Shown: positions 32,468 to 41,159, counted from the first letter of the stretch. The stretch is DNA of 64,000 nt from Photorhabdus sp. CRCIA-P01 (GCF_003545805.1 NZ_NMQR01000015.1:1-64000); one strand, 5' to 3'. Made by a program: numbers and translations. The notes: generated by a model not told the origin, from the sequence alone.

Positions 32468-35400
32468 ATGTCCTCAAAATATCGTTATGAACTTCCCGAA
32501 CGTCGCGGTGATAACTGTCAATTAGGCCAACTGACTGGTGCCGCTTGCGCTGTAGAGTGTGCTGAAATTGTCGAACGCCATCAAGGCCCTGTCGTACTGA
32601 TAACCAAGGATATGCAAAACGCCTTACGTCTGCATGATGAAATCCATCAGTTTACCGACTGCCCTGTTGATCTCCTTTCCGATTGGGAAACACTGCCGTA
32701 TGACAGCTTTTCTCCTCATCAGGAAATCATTTCCAACCGTCTGTCTACACTTTACCGTCTGCCGACGATGACCAAAGGTGTTCTAATCCTGCCGATAAAT
32801 ACCTTAATGCAACGGGTTTGCCCTCATGAGTACCTTAACGGGCATGCACTAGTTATGCACAAAGATCAGAGGCTCTCACGGAATAAACTCCGTACTGAAT
32901 TAGAACAGGCTGGCTATCGTAGTGTCGAACAAGTTCTTGAACACGGCGAATTTGCTACTCGTGGCGCACTACTTGATCTTTTTCCAATGGGAAGTGAGCA
33001 TCCCTATCGTATTGATTTTTTCGATGATGAAATCGATAGCTTACGCATTTTCGATGTTGACAGCCAACGCACGCTGACTGAGGTTAAGCAAATCAACCTA
33101 CTGCCTGCTCATGAATTCCCAACAGACAAAGAGACTATTGAACTGTTTCGCAGCCAGTGGCGGGAACGTTTTGAAGTCCGTCGTGACAGTGAGCATATTT
33201 ATCAGCAAGTCAGTAAAGGTACGTTACCCGCCGGGATAGAATACTGGCAACCATTGTTTTTCAGCCAACCCTTGCCTTCATTATTTGATTATCTACCCGA
33301 TAACACCCTGCTTATCAGCCAAGAAATAAACCATTCCGCTGAACGTTTTTGGCAGGACATCCAACAACGCTTTGAGAGCCGTAAAGTTGATCCAATGCGC
33401 CCTCTCTTACCCCCAGAAGAGCTTTGGCTTCCGGTTGATAATTTATTCTCAGCGCTAAAAAACTGGCCCCGCATTCAACTTAAAGCAGAAGAATTGAGCA
33501 AAAAAGCGAGTCACGTAAATCTTGATTATCGACCGCTACCTGATCTCTCCGTTGTTGCGCAAAATAAGGCACCGCTGGATAAGCTTCGCCGTTTCCTTGA
33601 ACAATTCAGTGGCCGCGTTATTTTCTCTGTCGAGAGCGAAGGACGAAAAGAAACGTTACAGGAATTATTGTCACGAATAAAGATTAAACCCATTAAAATC
33701 AGCAAATTGCATCAAGCACAACAGCCAGGTCACTTTTTGATGATTGGTGCCGCTGAACATGGTTTTATCGATACAAAGAATGAACTGGCTCTGATCTGTG
33801 AAAGCGATATGCTCGGTGAACGTGTTGTTCGCCGCCGTCAAGACACCCGCCGCACAATTAATACCGATACCCTGATCCGTAACCTTGCAGAATTACGCCC
33901 CAGTCAACCAGTAGTCCATTTGGAACATGGCGTTGGCCGTTACCAGGGGCTAACTACGCTGGAAGCAGGGGGTATCAAAGCTGAATATCTGATCCTGAGT
34001 TATGCTGGCGACGACAAACTTTATGTTCCGGTCTCTTCCCTGCATTTGATCAGCCGCTACGCAGGTGGTGCTGATGAAAATGCCCCATTACATAAATTGG
34101 GCGGAGAGGCATGGAACAAAGCCCGCCAGAAAGCTGCCGAAAAAGTACGCGATGTGGCTGCGGAGTTGCTTGACATTTATGCTCACCGCGCCGTAAAACC
34201 AGGATTTGCTTTTAAACATGATTGGGAACAATACCAATTGTTCTGTCAAAGCTTTCCATTTGAAACAACTCCAGATCAAGAACAGGCAATCAACGCCGTT
34301 CTGAATGATATGTGTCAGCCCGTCGCTATGGATCGCTTAATTTGCGGTGATGTAGGCTTTGGCAAAACCGAAGTTGCAATGCGCTCCGCATTTCTGGCGG
34401 TCCATAATGACAAGCAGGTGGCAATCTTGGTTCCAACAACACTGCTGGCTCAGCAACATTTTGATAATTTCCGTGATCGTTTTGCTAATTGGCCTATACG
34501 TATTGAGATGATATCCCGTTTCCGCAGCGCCAAGGAACAGCAACAAATCGTTGAAATGGCAGCCGAAGGTAAAGTCGATATTATTATTGGTACACATAAA
34601 CTGCTACAAAGCGATTTGCGCTGGAAAGACCTTGGTTTATTAATTGTCGATGAAGAGCACCGGTTTGGTGTTCGCCACAAAGAGCAGATCAAAGCCATGC
34701 GTGCCGATGTCGATATTCTGACCCTCACCGCAACCCCAATTCCACGAACGCTCAATATGGCAATGAGTAGTATGCGGGATCTCTCAATTATTTCGACCCC
34801 GCCCGCTCGCCGTCTGGCAGTCAAAACCTTCGTGCGCGAGTATGACAGTTTAGTGGTGCGAGAAGCCATACTGCGTGAAGTTTTGCGCGGTGGTCAAGTC
34901 TACTACCTCTATAATGATGTTGAAAATATTGAAAAAGCGAAGCTGCGTCTTGAAGAGTTAGTACCAGAAGCACGGATCGCCATTGGTCATGGACAGATGC
35001 GCGAACGGGATTTGGAACGGGTGATGACCGATTTCCATCATCAACGATTTAATGTTCTGATTTGCACCACAATTATTGAGACAGGCATCGATATTCCAAG
35101 CGCCAATACCATCATTATTGAACGTGCTGACCATTTTGGCCTGGCCCAATTGCATCAATTGCGGGGGCGTGTCGGACGTTCTCACCATCAGGCTTATGCT
35201 TACCTGCTGACACCACATCCGAAAGCAATGACAGTCGATGCACACAAACGTCTGGAAGCTATCGCCTCCCTTGAAGATTTAGGTGCGGGTTTTGCACTGG
35301 CAACTCACGACCTTGAAATTCGCGGAGCCGGCGAACTCCTAGGTGAAGAACAAAGTGGTCAGATGACAACAATTGGCTTCACTCTCTACATGGAGCTGTT

Positions 35401-35914
35401 AGAAAGCGCCGTCGATGCACTAAAAGCAGGCCGCAAACCTTCACTTGAAGACTTGACCAATAGTCAAACCGACGTTGAATTACGGATGCCTATTTTGCTA
35501 CCTGATGATTATATTCCTGATGTCAATATGCGTTTGTCTTTTTATAAACGCATTGCCAGCGCCAAAGACGCATCAGAATTAGCAGAATTGAAGGTTGAAT
35601 TGATAGACCGGTTCGGCACATTACCTGATCCGGGGCGCCACTTATTACAATCAGCAGCCATTCGCCTGTTAGCTCAGAAATTAGGTATTAAACGAATAGA
35701 AGCCCATGAAAAAGGAGGGTTCATCGAGTTTAGTGAGAAAAATAAAGTTGATCCAACTTATCTTATCGGTCTGTTACAGAAACAACCTGAAATTTACCGA
35801 TTAGATGGCCCTGCTAAACTGAAATTCATCTCTGATCTGAACGAAAGAATGGCACGTCTGGAATTCATTCAGCAATTACTTGATACTTTTGAACATCATC
35901 AACTCTGTTCTTAA
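32468..35914 (+). CDS. mfd: Transcription-repair coupling factor Mfd
   Basis: DNA translocase that removes stalled RNA polymerase at lesions and recruits UvrA. The 1,148-residue protein matches E. coli Mfd along its length. It has a UvrB-like N-terminal module (about 1-340), a CarD-like RNA-polymerase-interacting domain around PVVHLEHGVGRYQG (about 480-550), a RecG-like helicase core with Walker A GDVGFGKTEVA, DEEH box (VDEEHRFGV) and motif VI LRGRVGRS, and a C-terminal TRCF domain. A hairpin follows the stop. It marks the left border of the accessory island. Confidence 0.98.
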   Translation: MSSKYRYELPERRGDNCQLGQLTGAACAVECAEIVERHQGPVVLITKDMQNALRLHDEIHQFTDCPVDLLSDWETLPYDSFSPHQEIISNRLSTLYRLPTMTKGVLILPINTLMQRVCPHEYLNGHALVMHKDQRLSRNKLRTELEQAGYRSVEQVLEHGEFATRGALLDLFPMGSEHPYRIDFFDDEIDSLRIFDVDSQRTLTEVKQINLLPAHEFPTDKETIELFRSQWRERFEVRRDSEHIYQQVSKGTLPAGIEYWQPLFFSQPLPSLFDYLPDNTLLISQEINHSAERFWQDIQQRFESRKVDPMRPLLPPEELWLPVDNLFSALKNWPRIQLKAEELSKKASHVNLDYRPLPDLSVVAQNKAPLDKLRRFLEQFSGRVIFSVESEGRKETLQELLSRIKIKPIKISKLHQAQQPGHFLMIGAAEHGFIDTKNELALICESDMLGERVVRRRQDTRRTINTDTLIRNLAELRPSQPVVHLEHGVGRYQGLTTLEAGGIKAEYLILSYAGDDKLYVPVSSLHLISRYAGGADENAPLHKLGGEAWNKARQKAAEKVRDVAAELLDIYAHRAVKPGFAFKHDWEQYQLFCQSFPFETTPDQEQAINAVLNDMCQPVAMDRLICGDVGFGKTEVAMRSAFLAVHNDKQVAILVPTTLLAQQHFDNFRDRFANWPIRIEMISRFRSAKEQQQIVEMAAEGKVDIIIGTHKLLQSDLRWKDLGLLIVDEEHRFGVRHKEQIKAMRADVDILTLTATPIPRTLNMAMSSMRDLSIISTPPARRLAVKTFVREYDSLVVREAILREVLRGGQVYYLYNDVENIEKAKLRLEELVPEARIAIGHGQMRERDLERVMTDFHHQRFNVLICTTIIETGIDIPSANTIIIERADHFGLAQLHQLRGRVGRSHHQAYAYLLTPHPKAMTVDAHKRLEAIASLEDLGAGFALATHDLEIRGAGELLGEEQSGQMTTIGFTLYMELLESAVDALKAGRKPSLEDLTNSQTDVELRMPILLPDDYIPDVNMRLSFYKRIASAKDASELAELKVELIDRFGTLPDPGRHLLQSAAIRLLAQKLGIKRIEAHEKGGFIEFSEKNKVDPTYLIGLLQKQPEIYRLDGPAKLKFISDLNERMARLEFIQQLLDTFEHHQLCS

Positions 35915-35922
35915 GACACTTT

Positions 35923-35962
35923 TACTTCCCCTATGATTGATTTGTCAGTCTGTGGGGAAGTA
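35923..35962 (+). terminator. Hairpin downstream of mfd
   Basis: Nine-bp arms TACTTCCCC/GGGGAAGTA with a 22-nt loop, starting 8 bp after the mfd stop. No U-tract follows, so it is a probable but imperfect terminator. Confidence 0.55.
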
Positions 35963-36113
35963 CCATAATTTAATTCACATCGTACAGCTCTCTGTCTCTT
36001 CCACGTAACTCTGTCAAAATCAAAACCAATCTTCATCTGCGCTATTGAATAATTATGCTGTAATTTACTCATCAATATTTATTCTAAAATAAAAATCATA
36101 TTGTATATTCATA

Positions 36114-36239
36114 TATACCTAATAGATTTCGAGTTGCAGCGAGGCGGCAAATGAACGAATCCCCAGGAGCATAGATAACTATGTGACTGGGGTGAGTGAA
36201 AGTAGCCAACAAAGCAGCAGCTTGAAAGATGAAGGGTAT
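36114..36239 (+). repeat. ERIC/IRU element 6 (subtype A)
   Basis: Full-length subtype A copy with CCCCAG/CTGGGG arms and TATACC/GGGTAT ends. It stands at the left edge of the mfd-ndh accessory island. Confidence 0.92.
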
Positions 36240-36839
36240 AGAATAAGAATTACTAATTCGATTGGATTAAGGGTGAACTTAGTTTTCGAAAAATAATAAC
36301 CAAATATGGTCATGGTTGTAATAATACTCTTTATTATCAATCTCATGCAGTAATTTGTTTTTTTACTTTAATGACTTCTTCTTTCATTGAATTTATAATT
36401 TTTTCTTATGCAATAACTAATTTGCATAATTTTTATAAATATATTAGCAAGTAAAGGAAAAATGCCTTACCTATCTTATTTAAGACAAATTCTAGGAAAA
36501 ATTGCCAATATGAACTTGTCGGCAGCCCCATTTTACCTACACTAATTTAATTTTAAGAATATTTAATTACAGTGATCGTACCAGTTACCTGGCATTTTAA
36601 TAGCCTTGTAAAACCGTACCTTAATGTAACAATCAATCAAATATATTGATTAATTATATAAATCACATTCAAACATATTGTTTATTACCAAATAAATTAT
36701 TAGATATTCTTAAATATTATATCATCTTTTAATTGCATTATCTTACACTTCGCCTATACCAATTAGTAAAACCGCTGTTTATCTATTTCTAAAGAAATCA
36801 AAGAATGGATAATTACAATAAGTATGAGAAACCATAATT
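36240..36839. other. Long AT-rich leader region of isnA
   Basis: 600 bp of very AT-rich sequence with no supported gene before isnA. Its size and composition suggest complex promoter control, for example by nucleoid proteins, but no specific operator was recognised. A 20-residue minus-strand frame near 36565-36635 reads like a protein end (YKAIKMPGNWYDHCN) but is too short to call. Confidence 0.4.
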
Positions 36840-37817
36840 ATGCAAAGTGTCACCGTTAATAATATTACATCCGAGAATGTTTCCTTTAATAATATTTCCA
36901 TGCAGATTCTGCGCGAATTATTGCAATATCGTAGGCGCCTTACTGATCCAGGGAGAGACTCTGCTAAAGAAGAAGAGATTATTAAATCTGTACAATTACC
37001 TAGAATTGAATACTTTATCAGGAATAAAAAACCTATCGAATTCATTTTACCCGCATTCCCAACCAAATCACCAAACAGAAATAAAGTACTTGGTACTGCT
37101 CCGGATATGGCAGAACGCTTATCTTTGATTTTTCTTAATTCTCTTTGCCAACGTATTCAGCTTTATTATCCTCCTGGCGCCCGTATTATTATTTGCTCTG
37201 ATGGGCATGTTTTTGGTGATCTCATTCGCGTCAGTGATACAGTTATCAGCCAATATCATGAAGATATTAAACAATTACTTCATGAAGTGGGTGCTATCAA
37301 TTTAAGTACATTTAACCTTAATGACGATAAAGAACTCTGCGAACATAGTGATGATTTCAATTTACAGAGGCAAATGTTAGTCAAACATTATGCCCGTTCG
37401 GAAGAATCTATCAAAGACGAACTGTTGCAAAATAGTGATGGATTACAATTATATCGTGCAGTCACCCGCTTCTTATATGAAGACAGCTTATTACCCGGCT
37501 ATACCGGTTCAAACAATGCTCTACAAAAAGATGCCAAACAAAGGGCCATCGGTGTTATTCAACGAAGTTGGGCGTGGGGAAGTTTATTAGATACCCATTT
37601 TCCAAATGCCATACGTTTATCTATTCATCCTCAGCCAGCAAATAGTATTAAACTTGGTATTCATATGATGCCAACCCGGGATGATTGGTTAACCCCTTGG
37701 CATGGTGTCGCAGCCAATGTAAATGGACAATTTATACTTATGAAACACAAAGAAGTCCAGATGATGGGTGGAAAACTAGTCGATATTCATGGAAAACCCA
37801 GTCACTATGTGATTTAA
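36840..37817 (+). CDS. isnA: Isonitrile synthase, PvcA/IsnA family
   Basis: Cytosolic enzyme of the DIT1/PvcA family that converts the amino group of an aromatic amino acid (tyrosine in rhabduscin, tryptophan in other systems) to an isonitrile, taking the carbon from ribulose 5-phosphate. The 325-residue product shows the family pattern FILPAFPTKSPN, ILGTAPDMAE-like VLGTAPDMAERLSL, IIICSDGHVFGDLI and the C-terminal IRLSIHPQ with TPWHGVA. isnB follows 30 bp downstream. A pair of this kind begins rhabduscin biosynthesis in Photorhabdus and Xenorhabdus. Tyrosine specificity is inferred from the likely host. Confidence 0.93.
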   Translation: MQSVTVNNITSENVSFNNISMQILRELLQYRRRLTDPGRDSAKEEEIIKSVQLPRIEYFIRNKKPIEFILPAFPTKSPNRNKVLGTAPDMAERLSLIFLNSLCQRIQLYYPPGARIIICSDGHVFGDLIRVSDTVISQYHEDIKQLLHEVGAINLSTFNLNDDKELCEHSDDFNLQRQMLVKHYARSEESIKDELLQNSDGLQLYRAVTRFLYEDSLLPGYTGSNNALQKDAKQRAIGVIQRSWAWGSLLDTHFPNAIRLSIHPQPANSIKLGIHMMPTRDDWLTPWHGVAANVNGQFILMKHKEVQMMGGKLVDIHGKPSHYVI

Positions 37818-37847
37818 AGAGAAATTATAATTTAAAGGAAAATAACG

Positions 37848-38693
37848 ATGACGGCATTAAATAACTTTCAGACAGAAGAGACAACCCCTTTTGGTTTAAA
37901 AATTACGCCTCAATATTCCGATCAACATATTAATACATTATCAGTGGAACAACTGAAAGAACTGGCTAGAAAACACCATCTGCTTATATTACGTGGTTTC
38001 AAATCTGATTTATCTGATCACGAAAAATATGAAGAATATGCCCGTAATTGGGGAGAAATAATGATGTGGCCGTTTGGTGCTATTTTAGATGTTCGTGAAC
38101 ACCAAGATGCTACCGATCACGTTTTTGATAACAGCTATATGCCGTTGCACTGGGATGGCATGTATAAACCGACAATTCCCGAATTTATTATGTTCCATTG
38201 CGCCCACGCACCTGAAAACGACCAAGGGGGCAGGACAACCTTTGTCAATACTCGTCGTGTTGTTGCTAATGCTACTCAACAGCAATTAGAACAGTGGAAA
38301 AATATATCGATTACTTATCGCATTAATAAAGTCACTCATTATGGTGGAGAAGTTTATTCTCCTCTACTGGAAGAACACCCGGACGGAAACGGATTCGTTA
38401 TCAGATATAACGAACCGGCAATAGATGGCGAAAAATTCCTAAATAAACATGCTATTGAATATCACAATATCAGCCCTAATCAAGTAGCAGAATTTCAACA
38501 AGATTTTATCAATATACTATATGATAAACGTCATTTATATGCTCATGCATGGAAAAAAGGCGATTTAGTGATTGTGGATAATTTCTCTCTGCTACATGGA
38601 CGTGAAGGATTTACTTCCAAATCAGAACGGCATTTACAGAGAGTCCACATTCAATCTAATCCGGCATTTAATAATCAAGCGTTAAGATCATAG
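37848..38693 (+). CDS. isnB: Fe(II)/2-oxoglutarate oxygenase, PvcB/IsnB family
   Basis: TauD-like oxygenase that acts on the isonitrile acid made by IsnA; in rhabduscin-type pathways it performs oxidative decarboxylation to the vinyl isonitrile. The iron triad is H101-x-D103 (LHWDGM) and H250 (LLHGREGF), followed by the 2-oxoglutarate-binding Arg region ERHLQRVHIQ. The 281-residue length is family-typical. SD AAAGGAAAA precedes the ATG. No glycosyltransferase follows, so the sugar step must be encoded elsewhere; I recall that arrangement being reported for P. luminescens. Confidence 0.92.
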   Translation: MTALNNFQTEETTPFGLKITPQYSDQHINTLSVEQLKELARKHHLLILRGFKSDLSDHEKYEEYARNWGEIMMWPFGAILDVREHQDATDHVFDNSYMPLHWDGMYKPTIPEFIMFHCAHAPENDQGGRTTFVNTRRVVANATQQQLEQWKNISITYRINKVTHYGGEVYSPLLEEHPDGNGFVIRYNEPAIDGEKFLNKHAIEYHNISPNQVAEFQQDFINILYDKRHLYAHAWKKGDLVIVDNFSLLHGREGFTSKSERHLQRVHIQSNPAFNNQALRS

Positions 38694-38730
38694 TATTTTT
38701 ATATAAATAAAGAACTGGAAAGATTATTAC

Positions 38731-38763
38731 TTTGACTCCCATTGTCATATATTGGGAGTCAAA
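38731..38763 (+). terminator. Hairpin after isnB
   Basis: Perfect 11-bp arms TTTGACTCCCA/TGGGAGTCAAA with an 11-nt loop, 37 bp downstream of the isnB stop. No strong U-tract; a probable end of the isnAB transcript. Confidence 0.6.
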
Positions 38764-38936
38764 TGATCTATCTTTATAAAAAATTGCACTTATTAGCCTA
38801 CTCCACCAAATATAAACATTACCTGTTTTTCCATTTCGTATCGATTTCACCCAATCCATAGGATAATTCCGTGGCAATAGAATTTGATCAGCTCTACCTA
38901 TATATTTAGCATTATTACTCAAAGGTGATTGTTCCC

Positions 38937-39114
38937 CAATAGAACCAATTGCGTATTACCGCGAAGGAGTTCGCTCTTTAACGGCGTTTTTCAAGGTAGT
39001 TGTCGCCTAATGTAATAAAATTACGTTTATGCCATTGCTATATCCACTTTCTGTGCTCCAATCAGATAAATACTCTATAAGTATGGCAAAGTGATTTGGA
39101 TCACCAAAAATCAT
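38937..39114 (-). pseudogene. Imm42-like immunity gene, frameshifted
   Basis: On the minus strand, an ATG at 39114 opens a 35-codon frame beginning MIFGDPNHFAILIEYLSDW, which resembles the start of Imm42-family immunity proteins. That frame stops at 39007. Coding-like sequence continues in another frame (NFITLGDNYLEKRR, then a stop, then RANSFAVIRNWFYWG), so at least one frameshift and one nonsense change are present. It follows directly the tail of an orphan toxin fragment, the standard order of a CDI orphan module. Family naming is from memory of the MIFGDP start. Confidence 0.55.
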
Positions 39115-39116
39115 AA

Positions 39117-39284
39117 TTATCTCCATTTTCCTGGTAAACCAAGTGGTGTTGCCCCGGATTGAGCCATTTTTTGAGCCAGTGAACCCGCGCCTTCAAAATA
39201 TTTAGCACCTTCGGGGTCAAACAGACTTTCCATGCTAAGGGCATTATGTTTGACTCCCGGCCAATAACACCCCGACGCAACTTT
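39117..39284 (-). pseudogene. Orphan CDI-type toxin C-terminal fragment
   Basis: A 55-codon open stretch just after the CdiI-like gene, with no start codon of its own. It reads GVKHNALSMESLFDPEGAKY, then GAGSLAQKMAQSGATPLGLP, and ends GKWR; this is the look of a polymorphic toxin C-terminus. Its stop lies 2 bp before the Imm42-like start. The toxin activity cannot be told from the fragment. Confidence 0.5.
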
Positions 39285-39301
39285 TTATTTAGTCTAATAG
39301 A

Positions 39302-39784
39302 TTATTTGGTTTGCAATATAAGTATAGGCTGAATAAACTCGTCTAAAGAGTCAACATCAACGTATGATACTTCATTTTCTCTCATCATATGTAGTTTAAT
39401 AACAGAATCTATTTTCCCTTCAAAGTCATCAAATACAAGAATAAGTTCGAATTTGAAAGAAGGAAGATCTTGTTCTAGTTTAGTAATAATAAGAGAAGCG
39501 AATTTTACAGCAACATCTATAATATTGCTTTCCAAATAGTCACTTAATCTTATTTCATTATAAAAACACTCCTCCTCTGTCTTATCAAAGAAATTTTCAT
39601 GACCATTAATTTTATTTTCGCTTGACACACTAGCTACAGGACATATAGAAGAAAAAAATACACAACCATTTGAACTTACTGTGAACCCTAAATTTAAGAA
39701 TTCAGCAAGAACTTTTGGCATTACAACCTCTTCCTTGATATATCCATCTAAAAAACTAACCATTTTCTGATTGTATTTAATCAT
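39302..39784 (-). CDS. Putative CDI immunity protein (CdiI-like)
   Basis: An intact 160-residue acidic protein of no family I recognise. Position is the evidence: its ATG overlaps the TGA stop of a toxin-like C-terminal fragment (ATGA), the usual cdiA-cdiI coupling, and it lies directly downstream of cdiB- and cdiA-like remnants on the same strand. No signal peptide or membrane helix is seen, which fits a cytosolic immunity protein. Acidic stretches (FDKTEEEC, DVDSLDEF) suit binding of a basic toxin. An in-frame Met at residue 22 is a possible alternative start. Expression is doubtful because the upstream genes are collapsed. Confidence 0.6.
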   Translation of the reverse strand: MIKYNQKMVSFLDGYIKEEVVMPKVLAEFLNLGFTVSSNGCVFFSSICPVASVSSENKINGHENFFDKTEEECFYNEIRLSDYLESNIIDVAVKFASLIITKLEQDLPSFKFELILVFDDFEGKIDSVIKLHMMRENEVSYVDVDSLDEFIQPILILQTK

Positions 39785-39969
39785 TTTTCCCCCAAATATT
39801 GTTTCATACCTTTGTCAATCGCCTGCTGAAATTTCGAATCAGATAATAAGTTATTTACTGATGATGGTGCAGGTATTTTATTTTTTGAAGAATCAAAACT
39901 ATAAAACGAATTAGTAGATGGTTCGTAGTAATATTTGTTGTTTTTATTATCTTGATAGTGTATTGAGTA
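39781..39969 (-). pseudogene. CdiA C-terminal toxin tail
   Basis: A 62-codon tail ending in the TGA that overlaps the immunity gene start. It reads DNKNNKYYYEPSTNSFYSFD, then KIPAPSSVNNLLSDSKFQQA and IDKGMKQYLGEK, typical of polymorphic-toxin ends. It is in the same frame as the cdiA 5' fragment, with only one TAA (39970-39972) between them. The body of the exoprotein and most of the toxin domain are missing. Confidence 0.6.
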
Positions 39970-40473
39970 TTACCATGAAAAACGCCGGTTGAGGCGGCTG
40001 GGATCATGGCTGTTGACTTCGTTGAGGATAACGCTGGCATCCCCTTTGGCTAACCACGGATTACCCGCCACCCTGCCGCCGAGTTGGGTCTGCGTGGCTT
40101 GATGGCTGTTATTGAGGATAACCCCTTGTTTATCCACATCAAACTGGCGATAGCTGTTGTGGGAAACGCCATCGGCACCGGGCGTCTGAATATTCACCTG
40201 CGGCGTGCCGTTGGCGCTGCGAATGAGGGTCGGTTGCTGACGCCCCGGCGCCTGTCCGTCGGCCACAATCGCCGCCTGTGCGGTGAGTGAAATCCCGCCA
40301 AGGGCGAATAACACCCCAAACCGTAGCGCAGTAAGCCGACAACAACGTTGCGGTGAAGAGGGGCGACGAGCGCGACGTCCCGTTCGCCCGCGCCCGGCCC
40401 GCGCTATCTCGGCCACCACCATCCACATCTGGCGGGCCTGATTAAAGATAATACGATACAACGGCTTGTTCAT
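39970..40473 (-). pseudogene. cdiA/fhaB-type exoprotein, 5' fragment
   Basis: First 167 codons of a two-partner-secretion exoprotein. An extended signal peptide region (MNKPLYRIIFNQARQMWMVV) is followed by a long signal ending TAQAAIVADG and the start of the TPS secretion domain (VNIQTPGADGVSHNSYRQFD, VILNNSHQATQTQLGG, SVILNEVNSHDPSRLN). Conserved proteins continue GFIEVAG and run for thousands of residues; here the reading changes to RRFSW and stops. The GC content is visibly higher than the flanks. The ATG at 40473 follows TGTGGAG. Confidence 0.8.
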
Positions 40474-40521
40474 GATTTTTGCTCCACACAACACTACCCA
40501 CTGGCAGTTTTGCTATTTGAA

Positions 40522-40747
40522 TTAATACTGCCAATACAGGTTGAATCCGGCCGTGACCGGGGAGGTTTGGAAACCGGCGGGTTTCAGGTACAGACAGGTG
40601 AACCTCCGCAGGGGGTGGCGTTAATTGAGCCTCCAGGGCTGGCTGGCGTGCCTGTTGATGAATAAGTTGTTGTTCTGAAATGTCTGCGGCCTGACTGACT
40701 GAAACCACGCTACAAAAAACCGCAAACACTAAAATACTGCTTTTCAT
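40522..40747 (-). pseudogene. cdiB/shlB-type outer-membrane transporter, internally deleted
   Basis: The 5' end encodes a signal peptide and the first residues of a TpsB transporter (SSILVFAVFCSVVSVSQAAD, QQLIHQQARQPALEAQL). The 3' end, in another frame, encodes the barrel terminus YLKPAGFQTSPVTAGFNLYW followed by QY and a stop at 40522. The two halves are separated by only a few codons, so nearly the whole POTRA-barrel coding sequence (about 500 codons) has been lost, with a frameshift. It lies 49 bp before the cdiA fragment, the normal cdiB-cdiA order. Confidence 0.8.
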
Positions 40748-41159
40748 TGACTTTCTATTCCACAATGTCGAAGCGGTATTAACCACGAATTTAGCTTAGC
40801 GATCAATACTTAGGATTGATGATCAACCGGGCATCTAAAATAGGGGGATTGGTTAAGATAGCAGCAAAAACAAGGGGTTATAGTGAAAAGCAAAAAACAG
40901 GCCAATGTGATTATTTTGTGACAACATTGTATAAAAAACAGATTAATATTAATCATTTAATAACCAATATTAATAATTTCAAATTAATTTCATTTTTTGC
41001 GTTAATTATGTGATGAATATCACATTTATGATGTTTTATTTCATGATGAAATCACTTTCAAAGTGATAGTTGTCGTAAATTGGTGATGAGATATTATCTT
41101 TTCTGATTAGGTCAGATGATTCTTTTTAGCTCGGTTGGCAGAACTGGCGCTATGTTATT
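40748..41159. other. Former cdi promoter region
   Basis: AT-rich 410 bp with a consensus CRP site (41009-41024) and a further palindrome, ATCACTTT/AAAGTGAT, at about 41051-41067. No gene is supported; a 65-codon plus-strand frame at 40816 looks spurious. Confidence 0.4.
41009..41024. promoter_or_regulatory. Consensus CRP-binding site
   Basis: TGTGA-TGAATA-TCACA matches both CRP half-sites exactly with the correct 6-bp spacer. It lies 262 bp upstream of the cdiB remnant on its promoter side and about 730 bp upstream of the S8 protease on the other. Confidence 0.6.

Noticed and set aside
36565-36635. Minus-strand stretch resembling a protein end (YKAIKMPGNWYDHCN)
   Set aside because: Under 30 codons between stops, with no start or neighbour to support it; could be chance.
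38668-38922. 84-codon minus-strand frame beyond the Imm42-like pseudogene
   Set aside because: It reads through the isnB terminator hairpin and lacks a ribosome site; at most it contains further debris of the immunity gene.
39855-40040. 61-codon minus-strand frame over the cdiA junction
   Set aside because: It is an out-of-frame reading of the toxin tail; the frame ending at the immunity-gene start is clearly the coding one.
40139-40426. 95-codon minus-strand frame inside the cdiA fragment
   Set aside because: Alternative-frame shadow favoured by the higher GC of this segment.
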